This document shows, piece by piece, positions 7,192 to 15,250 of a DNA stretch of 64,000 bases (its first letter is position 1; each line of letters opens with the position of its first letter). Made by a program: the position numbers and the translations under genes. The notes beneath the pieces are model-generated. The model was not told the DNA's origin and made no database searches. It saw nothing but the letters and a program-made list of their open reading frames with translations. Origin of the DNA: Deltaproteobacteria bacterium (GTDB lineage: Bacteria > Desulfobacterota > Desulfobacteria > Desulfobacterales > C00003060); assembly GCA_003647275.1 (NCBI GenBank), contig QMMN01000003.1, positions 1 through 64,000 of the forward strand, read 5' to 3'.

Positions 7192-7716
7192 ATGATGACG
7201 CCAGAACAGATGCGAGATAGAGCCGTGGAAGTCTTCAATAAGCAGAAGATGCTTTGCAGTCAGGCCATCGTCACAGCCGGCCTGGAATTTATCGGTGAAC
7301 AAGAGCCAAATAGCGCAATCCGCGCAGCAGGTGGCTATGCGGCTGGTCTTGGTTTTTGTGGAGACACCTGCAGCTGCCTTGTGGGGGCCATGTCAGTCAT
7401 TGGGAATCTTTTTGGGCGTGCCAATCAGGAAGAGATCGAAGATGGCCGCCTGGGTCCAACGGCCCGTATCATGTACAAACGTTTTAGGGAAATGATTGAG
7501 GGGATGCGGGGCACCATGATATGCAGCGGGGCATCAAAGACGAACTGGCTTGACCCAGAAGATGTGAAGGCTTTCAAGATAGATGGGAGGCGGGAACGTT
7601 GTGCGGAAATTGTCGGTCAAACCGCGGAAATACTGGGTCATCTGATTATCGAAACCATAGGGGAAAAGGATTTGGCCTTGCTGCAAGAAGGGACGCTTCA
7701 AGAAGGGACGCTTTAG
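7192..7716 (+). CDS. C_GCAxxG_C_C family redox-type protein
   Basis: A 174-residue soluble protein with cysteines C22, C56, C60, C62, C111 and C137. The Gly-rich segment around YAAGLGFCGDTCSCLVGAM is characteristic of the C_GCAxxG_C_C family, small putative redox-active proteins common in anaerobes, whose substrate is unknown. The C-terminus ends in a tandem duplication, LQEGTLQEGTL, encoded by two identical 15-base units just before the stop. It has a G-rich site before the ATG. It is followed 30 bases later by the YbaK gene, so co-transcription is likely. Confidence 0.75.
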   Translation: MMTPEQMRDRAVEVFNKQKMLCSQAIVTAGLEFIGEQEPNSAIRAAGGYAAGLGFCGDTCSCLVGAMSVIGNLFGRANQEEIEDGRLGPTARIMYKRFREMIEGMRGTMICSGASKTNWLDPEDVKAFKIDGRRERCAEIVGQTAEILGHLIIETIGEKDLALLQEGTLQEGTL

Positions 7717-7745
7717 GGTGTCCAAAGGAAGTATGATTCGTAACA

Positions 7746-8198
7746 TTGACACGAGCCATCCAGTTTCTTAAGGCACAGAACATCCCGTTTGATGTGGTAG
7801 AATACGAGCACCTCGAAAAGGGTGCTTTGTTTGCTTCTGGAGCCATCGGAATGCCGATTGAACAGACCATCAAGACATTGGTCGTTGAACTGTCCAAAAA
7901 GGGCTATCTTGTGGTGCTTATGCCGGGTAGCAAGTCCATTTCTTTTAAGAAACTTGCCATGGCCCGCAATGCAAAAAGGGCTGCCATGGTCAATGCAGCC
8001 ATGGCGGAGCGTCTAACAGGTTATCTGATAGGGGGCATTAGCCCGTTCGGGATGAAACAACCCTTGAAAGTGGTGATGGACGGAGGCCTGCTGGCCTTTG
8101 ACAAGGTGGCCATTAATGGGGGCAAAAGGGGACTCATGCTCATTATGAGCCCAGCGGATATCTTGAAGGCAACCGATGCGGAGCCGATCGAATTATAA
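7746..8198 (+). CDS. ybaK: YbaK/EbsC-family aminoacyl-tRNA deacylase
   Basis: A 150-residue trans-editing protein. The family hydrolyses mischarged Cys-tRNA(Pro) or related species to keep translation accurate. Matching features are the N-terminal MTRAIQFLKAQNIPFDVVEYEH, the conserved TIKTLVVE strand, the Gly/Ser segment PGSKSISFKKLAMA and the ISPFG motif with GGKRGLMLIMSPADI near the C-terminus. Translation probably starts at TTG 7746; the ATG at 7733 is out of frame. AAGGAAG lies 14 bases upstream, rather far, so the start is less sure than the identity. Confidence 0.85.
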   Translation: MTRAIQFLKAQNIPFDVVEYEHLEKGALFASGAIGMPIEQTIKTLVVELSKKGYLVVLMPGSKSISFKKLAMARNAKRAAMVNAAMAERLTGYLIGGISPFGMKQPLKVVMDGGLLAFDKVAINGGKRGLMLIMSPADILKATDAEPIEL

Positions 8199-8209
8199 TG
8201 GAGATTTCT

Positions 8210-8283
8210 GACCGGCCTGCTCCTCGGACGCGAAGCACTGCCGTCAGGCAGAACCCCCCGCCCGGAAGGGCGGAGAGGCCTTA
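8210..8283. repeat. Dispersed hairpin repeat, family B copy 1
   Basis: The block starts GACCGGCCTGCTCC, passes GCGAAGCACTGCCG and AGGCAGAACCCC, and ends in a hairpin CCGCCCGGAAGGGCGG. The reverse complement of 11828-11900 follows the same order, and parts recur at 17306-17425 and 56719-56775. Confidence 0.75.
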
Positions 8284-8316
8284 CTTTCGTAACAAAGACC
8301 TGTTTACCAAGACAAG

Positions 8317-9093
8317 ATGCCTGAATTAGATCTAAGTCAAGGAACCATATACTACGAAATTCATGGGGAGGGCGAACCACTCGTTGGCCTGCACTATGGG
8401 GCGGGTTCTACCAAGGCCTGGAAAAACCAGATTTCAGCCTTTGCTGAGCATTTTACCTTCGTCATTTACGATCGTCTGGGACATGGTCAATCTGAACATC
8501 ACCTCCCTTACGAAGAAAGATATTTTGAGAATCGAGCGATGGAACTCGGAGAACTGATCACTCATCTTGGCCTTGACTCAGTACATCTGTGCGGGATGTG
8601 TGAAGGCGGGGCTGTCGCTTTTGTATTTGCGTCCTCATGGCCCGAGAAGGTGAAGACGCTGATACTTCAGGGTGTCGGCTATTACGGGACCGATCAAACC
8701 ATTGCCCAGTGTGAACAATACTTTCAGCCGTGGCCGGACCTTGATATATCGATTCGACATCGGCTTATCCACTATCATGGAGAGGATTATGCCATGCTGA
8801 AATGGGAGTCCCTAAGGGCGGCAAAGCACTATGTTTGGAGCCGATTTTACGATTTGAGACCAAGGTTTTCCAGTATTGCAGCTCCCACGATGATCATCGG
8901 GGGTGACCGAGATCCGTTTTTTGGTCTAGAACAACCGATTGCTGCTTACAGAGGAATCAAAAACGCTGAATTGTGTATCATGCCGGGGACCGGGCACTTT
9001 GCCAATGAAGAAGCCCCAGCCATGTTTAATCAAATTGTGTTAGACTTTCTCAAAAAACATATTTGCGCCCCGAATAGGAGAAACCTCATATGA
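8317..9093 (+). CDS. Alpha/beta hydrolase with cysteine nucleophile
   Basis: A 258-residue alpha/beta-hydrolase. The nucleophile elbow, normally GxSxG, reads GMCEG with C95. The acid is D197 or D199 (GGDRDP) and the base is H227 (GTGHFANEE). A Cys-His-Asp triad is known from dienelactone hydrolases and a few esterases, but this protein has the general short-chain alpha/beta-hydrolase layout with an oxyanion-type HYGAG loop. The substrate is unknown. Its stop overlaps the next gene's ATG (ATGA, 9090-9093), so it is probably coupled to the sugar aminotransferase. Confidence 0.85.
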   Translation: MPELDLSQGTIYYEIHGEGEPLVGLHYGAGSTKAWKNQISAFAEHFTFVIYDRLGHGQSEHHLPYEERYFENRAMELGELITHLGLDSVHLCGMCEGGAVAFVFASSWPEKVKTLILQGVGYYGTDQTIAQCEQYFQPWPDLDISIRHRLIHYHGEDYAMLKWESLRAAKHYVWSRFYDLRPRFSSIAAPTMIIGGDRDPFFGLEQPIAAYRGIKNAELCIMPGTGHFANEEAPAMFNQIVLDFLKKHICAPNRRNLI

Positions 9094-10205
9094 AGGTACC
9101 ACTGTTAGATCTAAAGGCCCAATACCAGACCATCAAAGATGAGGTGATAGCAGCAACACAGGCGCTTTATGAGACCCAGCGTTTCATCCTCGGGCCGGAG
9201 GTTGAAAAATTAGAGGAACAGATTGCACGGTATTGCCACACCCGATATGCGGTTGGCGTATCATCTGGAACGGATGCACTCCTCATCTCATTGATGGCGG
9301 CTGGAATCGGCCCTGGAGATGAGGTAATCACCTCACCCTATACATTCTTTGCCACAGTAGGGTCGATAGTACGGGTGGGTGCCACGCCTGTCTTTGTGGA
9401 TATCCAAGAAGATACATACAATATGGACCCGGAAGCGATAAGTGATAAGATAACAAAGCAGACCAAAGCCATTATCCCCGTCCATCTGTATGGCCAATGC
9501 TGCGACATGGAGCCGATTTTGGAACTGGCTCGTTCACATCATATCATGGTCATTGAGGATGCCGCGCAGGCCATAGGCGCAGAATACAGAAACAGAAGGG
9601 CAGGTTCTATGGGCGATATGGGCTGTTTTTCATTCTTTCCATCCAAAAACCTGGGCGCCTTTGGTGATGGCGGCATGGTAACCACATCCTCGGATGTCTT
9701 GTATGAGAGTCTGAAGAGGCTTCGCGTCCATGGTTCAAGCCCCAAATATTATCATAAGGTTGTCGGCGGAAACTTTCGGTTGGATGCCCTTCAGGCAGCC
9801 ATCCTTCGTGTAAAGTTGGCCTACCTGGAGCAATGGACTTCGGCACGCCAGGCCAATGCCCGGCGCTATCGGGCGCTTTTCAGCCACGAAGGATTGAATG
9901 ACTTTATCGGGCTCCCAATAGAAAAAAATGGTCGACACATCTATAATCAATTTGTCATTGCCGTGCAGAGTCGTAGGGATGACCTCAAGAGATTTCTGAG
10001 TGAAGCCGGTATTGGTACTGAAATATACTATCCGGTTCCTTTGCACCTGCAGCCCTGTTTTGAATATCTTAATGCCACAAAGGGTAGTTTTCCAATGGCA
10101 GAAGCGGCTGCAGAGAAGACCTTGGCACTTCCCATTTATGCGGAATTAACTGATGAGCAACAAGCGTATGTTGTACGGAAAATCAAGGCATTTTATTCAT
10201 CGTAG
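9090..10205 (+). CDS. DegT/DnrJ/EryC1/StrS-family PLP aminotransferase
   Basis: A 371-residue pyridoxal-phosphate enzyme that transaminates keto-sugars in the making of amino sugars for polysaccharides or glycans. The internal aldimine lysine is K186 (FFPSKNLGAFGDGG), the cofactor Asp is D157 (IEDAAQ), and the SSGTDAL phosphate loop and GNFRLDALQAA motif are present. Length is normal. It is translationally coupled to the hydrolase before it. No nucleotide-sugar dehydratase or glycan locus is near, so the exact sugar cannot be named. Confidence 0.9.
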   Translation: MKVPLLDLKAQYQTIKDEVIAATQALYETQRFILGPEVEKLEEQIARYCHTRYAVGVSSGTDALLISLMAAGIGPGDEVITSPYTFFATVGSIVRVGATPVFVDIQEDTYNMDPEAISDKITKQTKAIIPVHLYGQCCDMEPILELARSHHIMVIEDAAQAIGAEYRNRRAGSMGDMGCFSFFPSKNLGAFGDGGMVTTSSDVLYESLKRLRVHGSSPKYYHKVVGGNFRLDALQAAILRVKLAYLEQWTSARQANARRYRALFSHEGLNDFIGLPIEKNGRHIYNQFVIAVQSRRDDLKRFLSEAGIGTEIYYPVPLHLQPCFEYLNATKGSFPMAEAAAEKTLALPIYAELTDEQQAYVVRKIKAFYSS

Positions 10206-10226
10206 TGCCACAATCTAAAAATATCC

Positions 10227-10255
10227 TTGCATTTTTTCTTTTATGGCGATATTTT
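10227..10255 (+). promoter_or_regulatory. Promoter of tRNA-Ala
   Basis: TTGCAT (10227-10232) and TATTTT (10250-10255) are separated by 17 bases and lie about 13 bases upstream of the tRNA's first base. Confidence 0.55.
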
Positions 10256-10267
10256 AAATATATCAGT

Positions 10268-10343
10268 GGGGATGTAGCTCAGGAGGGAGAGCGGTACGTT
10301 CGCAACGTACAGGTCAGGGGTTCGACTCCCCTCATCTCCACCA
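10268..10343 (+). tRNA. tRNA-Ala (anticodon CGC)
   Basis: A 76-base cloverleaf with encoded CCA. The anticodon stem GTACG/CGTAC frames the loop TTCGCAA, anticodon CGC. The acceptor pair G3-U70, the identity mark of alanine tRNAs, is present. D-arm and T-arm (GGTTCGACTCC) are regular. Confidence 0.97.
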
Positions 10344-10506
10344 GTTCTTGAGGCGTTATTGTCCAGACAGCTGCCCACTCAACTTTTAGGGCGCCATCAA
10401 ACAGCAAGAAACCAACGACATCTGGATTGTGGCGATTTGGGAACCTGTTGAGACATAACCAGTAACCTGTTTGTCACGAGTCACCCATCACCAAACGAAG
10501 AAGCAG

Positions 10507-11112
10507 ATGACTCCAAAAAAGGTAAATAAGCGCTCCGCCAAGGTGACACGCACCACCAAGGAAACAGACATAAGACTTGGATTGACCATAGAAGGGGAGG
10601 GCAAATTCGCCATTACAACAGGCATCCCGTTCATGGACCACATGCTCACCTTGATGGCTGCCCACGGTTTCTTTGATCTGACCCTGAATGCAAAGGGCGA
10701 TATTGAGATCGACCATCATCACACGGTCGAAGACCTTGGGATGGTCATAGGCGAAGCCTTTAACAAGGCACTAGGGGATCGAAAGGGAATAAAACGGTAT
10801 GGCCGGGGCGTGGTTCCGATGGATGAGGCGTTGGCCTCTGTGGTGATTGACTTTTCGAATAGGCCATTTCTTGTCTATCATGTTAACTTTAAACATGAAA
10901 CCACCGGGCGTTTTGACGCACAACTTATTCAAGAATTTTTCAGGGCGTTTGTCAACCGAAGCGGTGCGACCCTCCACATCAATGTCATGTACGGCGAGAA
11001 TACGCACCATATCATAGAGGCCGTGTTTAAGGCCTTTGGCCAGGCACTTGATGAAGCCAGTATGCTGGACAAAAGGATTGCCGAGGTCCGTTCTACCAAA
11101 GGGATATTATAG
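10507..11112 (+). CDS. hisB: Imidazoleglycerol-phosphate dehydratase
   Basis: A 201-residue monofunctional HisB, the sixth step of histidine synthesis (dehydration of imidazole glycerol phosphate to imidazole acetol phosphate). The metal-binding histidine clusters are clear: FMDHML, IDHHHTVEDLG and the second-half GENTHHIIEAVFKA. I chose the ATG at 10507, with AAGAAG upstream, over the TTG at 10471, since the family starts near there. It heads a unit hisB - lipoprotein - hisA; other his genes are not in the window. Confidence 0.95.
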   Translation: MTPKKVNKRSAKVTRTTKETDIRLGLTIEGEGKFAITTGIPFMDHMLTLMAAHGFFDLTLNAKGDIEIDHHHTVEDLGMVIGEAFNKALGDRKGIKRYGRGVVPMDEALASVVIDFSNRPFLVYHVNFKHETTGRFDAQLIQEFFRAFVNRSGATLHINVMYGENTHHIIEAVFKAFGQALDEASMLDKRIAEVRSTKGIL

Positions 11113-11127
11113 GAAAAGGGATACGAT

Positions 11128-11826
11128 ATGTCTCAATCAGTGCATGGCCTACGGCGTGTCGCCGTATTTATCTTCCTCGTTTTGATCAGCGGGGGGCTGT
11201 GCCTGCTCGCATGTGTCCCCCGTGAACAAGCCCCCACAGCCAAACCACTCGGCGTCTTGAATATCAGAACCCTGCTGGTCGTGCCCTTTAATAGCATCGC
11301 TGAACGATATGAGATTGGCACCACTGTTCGCTGTCCCTTGTGCGGCACTGTCTTTGTCACAGGTCCTGTTGCCTCAGGCGCTGACTGCGAGATGACCAAA
11401 CAATTATTGACCTTCTTAAAGGCCAAAACAGCGTATACGTTGATTCCTCCGGGAATGGGCGAGGGGGTGCGGTCCAAGATCCTTTCTGAGTCCGGTCATC
11501 TATCGGAACGCGATCTTCTGGTGGAAATGGGACGAAGGGTAAAGGCAGATGCGGTTGTCAGTGGAACCATTTATCGTTTTAGACAGCGCATCGGAACAGG
11601 CTTTTCAGCGGACACACCCGCCTCTGTAGCCTTTGGTATTCATCTCGTGCGAGTGGCAGACGGGCGCCTGATATGGACTCAACACTTTGATGAAACGCAG
11701 CAATCCCTTAGTGAAAACCTTTTTAAGTTCTCTGCGTTTGTTCAAAGTGGGGGCGCTTGGCTTACTGCGGAAGAACTGGCCAGGATGGGATTGAATAAGG
11801 TTATGGCCACTTTTCCTGTCCCTTGA
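11128..11826 (+). CDS. Putative lipoprotein with a CPLC motif, inside the his operon
   Basis: A 232-residue protein with a bacterial lipoprotein signal: Arg-containing start, hydrophobic stretch 11-25, then lipobox LLAC with C29. The mature part begins with a TolB/GNA1162-like strand pattern (TLLVVPFNSIAERYEIG). It carries C69 and C72 in RCPLCG plus C87, which could form a metal knuckle or disulphide. Residues 120-190 contain DAVVSGTIYRFRQRIG, typical of outer-membrane-tethered proteins of this kind. It starts 16 bases after hisB and reads with it. No role in histidine synthesis is evident. Confidence 0.75.
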   Translation: MSQSVHGLRRVAVFIFLVLISGGLCLLACVPREQAPTAKPLGVLNIRTLLVVPFNSIAERYEIGTTVRCPLCGTVFVTGPVASGADCEMTKQLLTFLKAKTAYTLIPPGMGEGVRSKILSESGHLSERDLLVEMGRRVKADAVVSGTIYRFRQRIGTGFSADTPASVAFGIHLVRVADGRLIWTQHFDETQQSLSENLFKFSAFVQSGGAWLTAEELARMGLNKVMATFPVP

Positions 11827-11827
11827 G

Positions 11828-11900
11828 TGAAGCCTCCCCGTGCTTCCGCACGGGGTTCTGCCTTGCGGCAGCGCTTTGCGTGGCGGGGAGCAGGCCGGTC
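11828..11900. repeat. Dispersed hairpin repeat, family B copy 2 (inverted)
   Basis: Reverse complement of copy 1 in block order: hairpin CCCCGTGCTTCCGCACGGGG, then TTCTGCCTTGCGGCAGCGCTTTGCG, ending GGAGCAGGCCGGTC. The strong GC hairpin follows the lipoprotein stop, so it may also attenuate transcription into hisA. Confidence 0.75.
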
Positions 11901-12011
11901 ATGAGGCGCTGTTCCTTAATAAAACGTGTCAGATGCGAGTCGAATGCCTCACTGCTTTGTTCAGCCTAAAATAACCAACCTACAATCTTACAAATTCAGG
12001 GAAATTTTTAA

Positions 12012-12737
12012 ATGCTCGTTATTCCAGCAGTGGACATAAAAGGGGGGCGCTGTGTCCGGCTCCTTCAGGGGCGAGAAGATTCTGAGACCGTATTCTCGGA
12101 TGATCCCTCTGGCATGGCAGCAAGATGGGAGGCCGAGGGGGCTGAGTTATTGCATGTTGTCGATCTGGATGGTGCTTTCAGAAAGAGCCCCCAGAATGTA
12201 GACGCCATTAAACGTATCATAGACAGAGTCCATATACCCATCCAATTAGGGGGCGGCATACGGAGCATGGAAACCATTGCCGTCTTTTTTGATTTGGGTG
12301 TGAGCAGGGTGATTCTAGGAACCGAGGCAATTAGAAACCCTGGTCTGGTTGAAGAAGCCTGCCAGGCCTTTCCAGGTAAAATTATCGTAGGCATTGACGC
12401 CCGAAACGGCATGGTTGCTGTAGAGGGATGGACCCGAACAACCGAACAGCGGGCTATTGAGGTAGCCAAAGATTTTGAGGGATACGGACTTGCAGGCATC
12501 ATCTTTACGGACATTCACAAAGACGGCATGCAGACCGGCCCTAATATCGAAGAGACGAAACGATTAGCCGAATCTGTATCCACACCGATTATCGCTTCGG
12601 GAGGAGTTGCTGATATCGATGACATAAAGGCCCTGGCAGAGCTGGAGCCTCTCGGGGTGGTCGGGGTCATAACGGGTAGGGCCTTGTACGCAGGCACCCT
12701 GAATCTGGGTCAAGCCATAAAGGTTGCGAACGGGTAG
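12012..12737 (+). CDS. hisA: ProFAR isomerase
   Basis: A 241-residue (beta/alpha)8 barrel, 1-(5-phosphoribosyl)-5-[(5-phosphoribosylamino)methylideneamino]imidazole-4-carboxamide isomerase of histidine synthesis. Catalytic acids D8 (AVDIKGG) and D129 (GIDARNG) and both phosphate loops (LGGGIR; SGGVAD and GVITGRALY) are present. AGGGA precedes the ATG. It is separated from the lipoprotein gene by repeat B2, so it may be partly uncoupled from hisB. hisF, its usual partner, is not in the window. Confidence 0.95.
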   Translation: MLVIPAVDIKGGRCVRLLQGREDSETVFSDDPSGMAARWEAEGAELLHVVDLDGAFRKSPQNVDAIKRIIDRVHIPIQLGGGIRSMETIAVFFDLGVSRVILGTEAIRNPGLVEEACQAFPGKIIVGIDARNGMVAVEGWTRTTEQRAIEVAKDFEGYGLAGIIFTDIHKDGMQTGPNIEETKRLAESVSTPIIASGGVADIDDIKALAELEPLGVVGVITGRALYAGTLNLGQAIKVANG

Positions 12738-12748
12738 AGATTTTTTTC

Positions 12749-12777
12749 TTGACATTGTTCTAAAAAAGCATTAGTAT
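12749..12777 (+). promoter_or_regulatory. Probable promoter of the yqeY-dnaG-rpoD operon
   Basis: TTGACA (12749-12754) and TAGTAT (12772-12777) have 17 bases between them. The leader to yqeY would be about 210 bases; this AT-rich leader (12738-12995) holds no gene and notably no rpsU. Confidence 0.5.
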
Positions 12778-12995
12778 TAAAAACTTTTAAAGAAATTTAA
12801 GGTCTCGTATATATACTTAAACATTTTCGTGAAGCTAACTATCCGAACGCCTTCTATTCTTTTACTTGATAAAATCTTTATTATTTCATTATTCAAATCA
12901 AGCTTCAAGGCGTTTAACCTTACTTCCTGTTTCTGCCAACGCACTCTTATATACCAATTAAAACAGAGACTTAATTTGCCTTTAACAAAATAGAG

Positions 12996-13442
12996 ATGTC
13001 TTTAAAAAAAACGATCTTACAGCAGCTAACTGCAGCAACAAAGGCCAAAGATACGATCAAAATGAATACCTTGCGCATGTTGCGAGCTGCCATCAAGAAC
13101 CGGGAGGTCGAACTTCGCACTGAGCTTGAGGACCAGGAAATCCTTCGCTTGATTCACACTCAAATCAAGCAACACAAGGAGGCCATCCGTCAATTTAATG
13201 AGGGCGGCCGAAATGATCTTGTGAAGAAAGAAGAGGATGAGCTTGCCATATTGATGTCATTCATGCCTGAGCAGCTCTCAGAAGAAGCGATTGCCAAAAT
13301 CGTTACCCAGGTTATTCAAGAACTCAACGCTAAGGACATGAGGGACATCGGGAGGGTCATGAAAACACTTATGGCGAGGTTGGCCGGTTCGGCCGATGGC
13401 AAGATCGTCAATGAAATCGTTAAAAAGCAACTAACCACTTAA
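12996..13442 (+). CDS. yqeY: GatB/YqeY-family protein
   Basis: A 148-residue protein of the YqeY family, related to the tRNA-binding tail of the GatB amidotransferase subunit. The family pattern is clear: LKKTILQQLTAATKAKD, LRMLRAAIKNREVE, ELAILMSFMPEQLSEEAI and MRDIGRVMKTLMARLAG. Its molecular role is not known; it commonly sits between rpsU and dnaG. Here it opens the dnaG-rpoD operon directly, 22 bases before dnaG. The ATG has no good ribosome-binding site. Confidence 0.9.
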   Translation: MSLKKTILQQLTAATKAKDTIKMNTLRMLRAAIKNREVELRTELEDQEILRLIHTQIKQHKEAIRQFNEGGRNDLVKKEEDELAILMSFMPEQLSEEAIAKIVTQVIQELNAKDMRDIGRVMKTLMARLAGSADGKIVNEIVKKQLTT

Positions 13443-13463
13443 AGTTGTGGAGGATATTGCATC

Positions 13464-15215
13464 TTGGCTGGTTTCGTACCCGATGATAAGGTTGCAGATG
13501 TTCAAAATGCGGCCAATATCGTTGATGTGATTTCGGAACATGTGACCCTGAAAAAGACAGGCAAGAATTTCTTAGGATTATGTCCATTTCATGCGGACAA
13601 GAAGCCATCTTTTACGGTCAGCGAAGAAAAGCAGATCTTTCACTGTTTTGGGTGCGGGCAAGGTGGCAATGTTTTTACCTTTCTCATGCAGTATAATCAT
13701 CTGAGCTTCCCAGAGGCTGTAGCGTTCCTGGCGCAAAGATACGGTATTGAGATACCGACCCGAAATATGTCGCCAACGCAAAAAAAGGCATTGGAAGAAA
13801 AGGAAAGGTTGCTTCAGATTAATCAGAAAGCGGCTGATTATTTCAACGGGATGTTGGCCGGTCCATCTTCAGGTAAACGCGCAAGGGATTATTTGAAAAA
13901 ACGGCAAATGACGCCGCAAGTCATAGATCGCTTTTTGCTGGGGTATGCGCCACAGGCATGGAACGGCCTGACACAATACTTTTCCAAAAAAGGGGTACCT
14001 CTGGATGATCTTGAAAAAGCAGGACTGGTGATTGCCAAAAATGGAAGATATTATGATCGGTTTCGGGATCGGATTATATTTCCCATTGTTAATGTTCATC
14101 AAAAGGTTGTGGGCTTTGGTGGGCGCAGCTTGGATGATAGCTTGCCCAAGTATCTTAACTCACCTGACACACCTGTTTATCACAAGAGTCGAACATTGTA
14201 CGGGCTACATATTGCCAAAGAAGGCTGCCGCCAGAGCGGCTCAGCCTTTATTGTAGAAGGCTATTTTGACCTTCTGGCCTTACACTGTCATGGCATACAA
14301 AATGTGGTGGCGACCCTTGGAACGGCTCTGACACGGCAACACGTACGCATCGTGAAGGGCTATGCGCAGCAAATCATCCTTGTCTTTGATTCGGATGAAG
14401 CTGGCATAAAAGCTGCTGAGCGCAGTCTGTCTCTGTTTCTTGAAGAAAAGGTTGATGCTCGCATCATGGTCCTTCCTGAGGGGAAGGATCCAGATTCCTA
14501 TATCTTCACAGTTGGTGCCGATGCATTTCGCAAGGCAGCTGAAAAGGCCCTTGGTATCATACCATTTCTTATCGCATCTGCTATCAAGAAACACGGCCTT
14601 TCTCTGGAAGGCAAGGTACATATTGTTGAAACTTTGAGGGGGCCACTCAGTTCATTACCCGACAACGTGAGCCGTTCGGTCTATATAAGGGATTTAGCCG
14701 AGCGTTTGGACATCGATGAATCAGCCATCTTGGCACAGGTCCGGGCTTCTGCAACAAGGGACAAAAAAGCGGTCTCTTTACTCAAGCCACGGCATAGCTC
14801 AAAACTCGAAGAGGCCCTTGTTGCAATGATATTGCAATACCCGGAGATCGTGTCCGACTTTAACATGCAAGAAATGATAGAGGGCTTTGAGACCGTCGAA
14901 CTTAAGAAGCTGGGGCACATAATTTTGAAGAATTTTAGTTCAAACAACCCTGTAAGGGGTGCCGACCTGATCGCACAGACGAATGATGTCGAGATGAGGA
15001 ACTTGATATCTTCTCTGTTAATGGAAGATGTCCAGGCGGATCGTGACGGTTGTCACAAGATTATCAGGCAGTATCAAGCCCACCTTAGAAAGCGGCATAT
15101 AAGACAGCTTTCAAAGAAGATTAAAGAAGCCGAAAAGGCCAATGACCACCAGTTGTTAAATCAACTCCTCGCTGAAAAACAAAAATGGGCTCAACAGCGA
15201 TTGGAAGTCCTTTGA
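13464..15215 (+). CDS. dnaG: DNA primase
   Basis: A 583-residue replicative primase that makes RNA primers with DnaB. The N-terminal CHC2 zinc finger is C40-H43-C61-C64. A Toprim core follows, with the acidic EGYFD segment near 260 and the FDSDEAG motif near 310. The C-terminal helical region binds helicase. Translation probably starts at TTG 13464 with GGAGG ten bases upstream. It lies between yqeY and rpoD in the classical macromolecular-synthesis order. Distinct from the element-borne CHC2 protein at 1-438. Confidence 0.97.
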   Translation: MAGFVPDDKVADVQNAANIVDVISEHVTLKKTGKNFLGLCPFHADKKPSFTVSEEKQIFHCFGCGQGGNVFTFLMQYNHLSFPEAVAFLAQRYGIEIPTRNMSPTQKKALEEKERLLQINQKAADYFNGMLAGPSSGKRARDYLKKRQMTPQVIDRFLLGYAPQAWNGLTQYFSKKGVPLDDLEKAGLVIAKNGRYYDRFRDRIIFPIVNVHQKVVGFGGRSLDDSLPKYLNSPDTPVYHKSRTLYGLHIAKEGCRQSGSAFIVEGYFDLLALHCHGIQNVVATLGTALTRQHVRIVKGYAQQIILVFDSDEAGIKAAERSLSLFLEEKVDARIMVLPEGKDPDSYIFTVGADAFRKAAEKALGIIPFLIASAIKKHGLSLEGKVHIVETLRGPLSSLPDNVSRSVYIRDLAERLDIDESAILAQVRASATRDKKAVSLLKPRHSSKLEEALVAMILQYPEIVSDFNMQEMIEGFETVELKKLGHIILKNFSSNNPVRGADLIAQTNDVEMRNLISSLLMEDVQADRDGCHKIIRQYQAHLRKRHIRQLSKKIKEAEKANDHQLLNQLLAEKQKWAQQRLEVL

Positions 15216-15250
15216 TAACAATGAAAAGTTAGGTTTGGAAGGAGTTTCTT

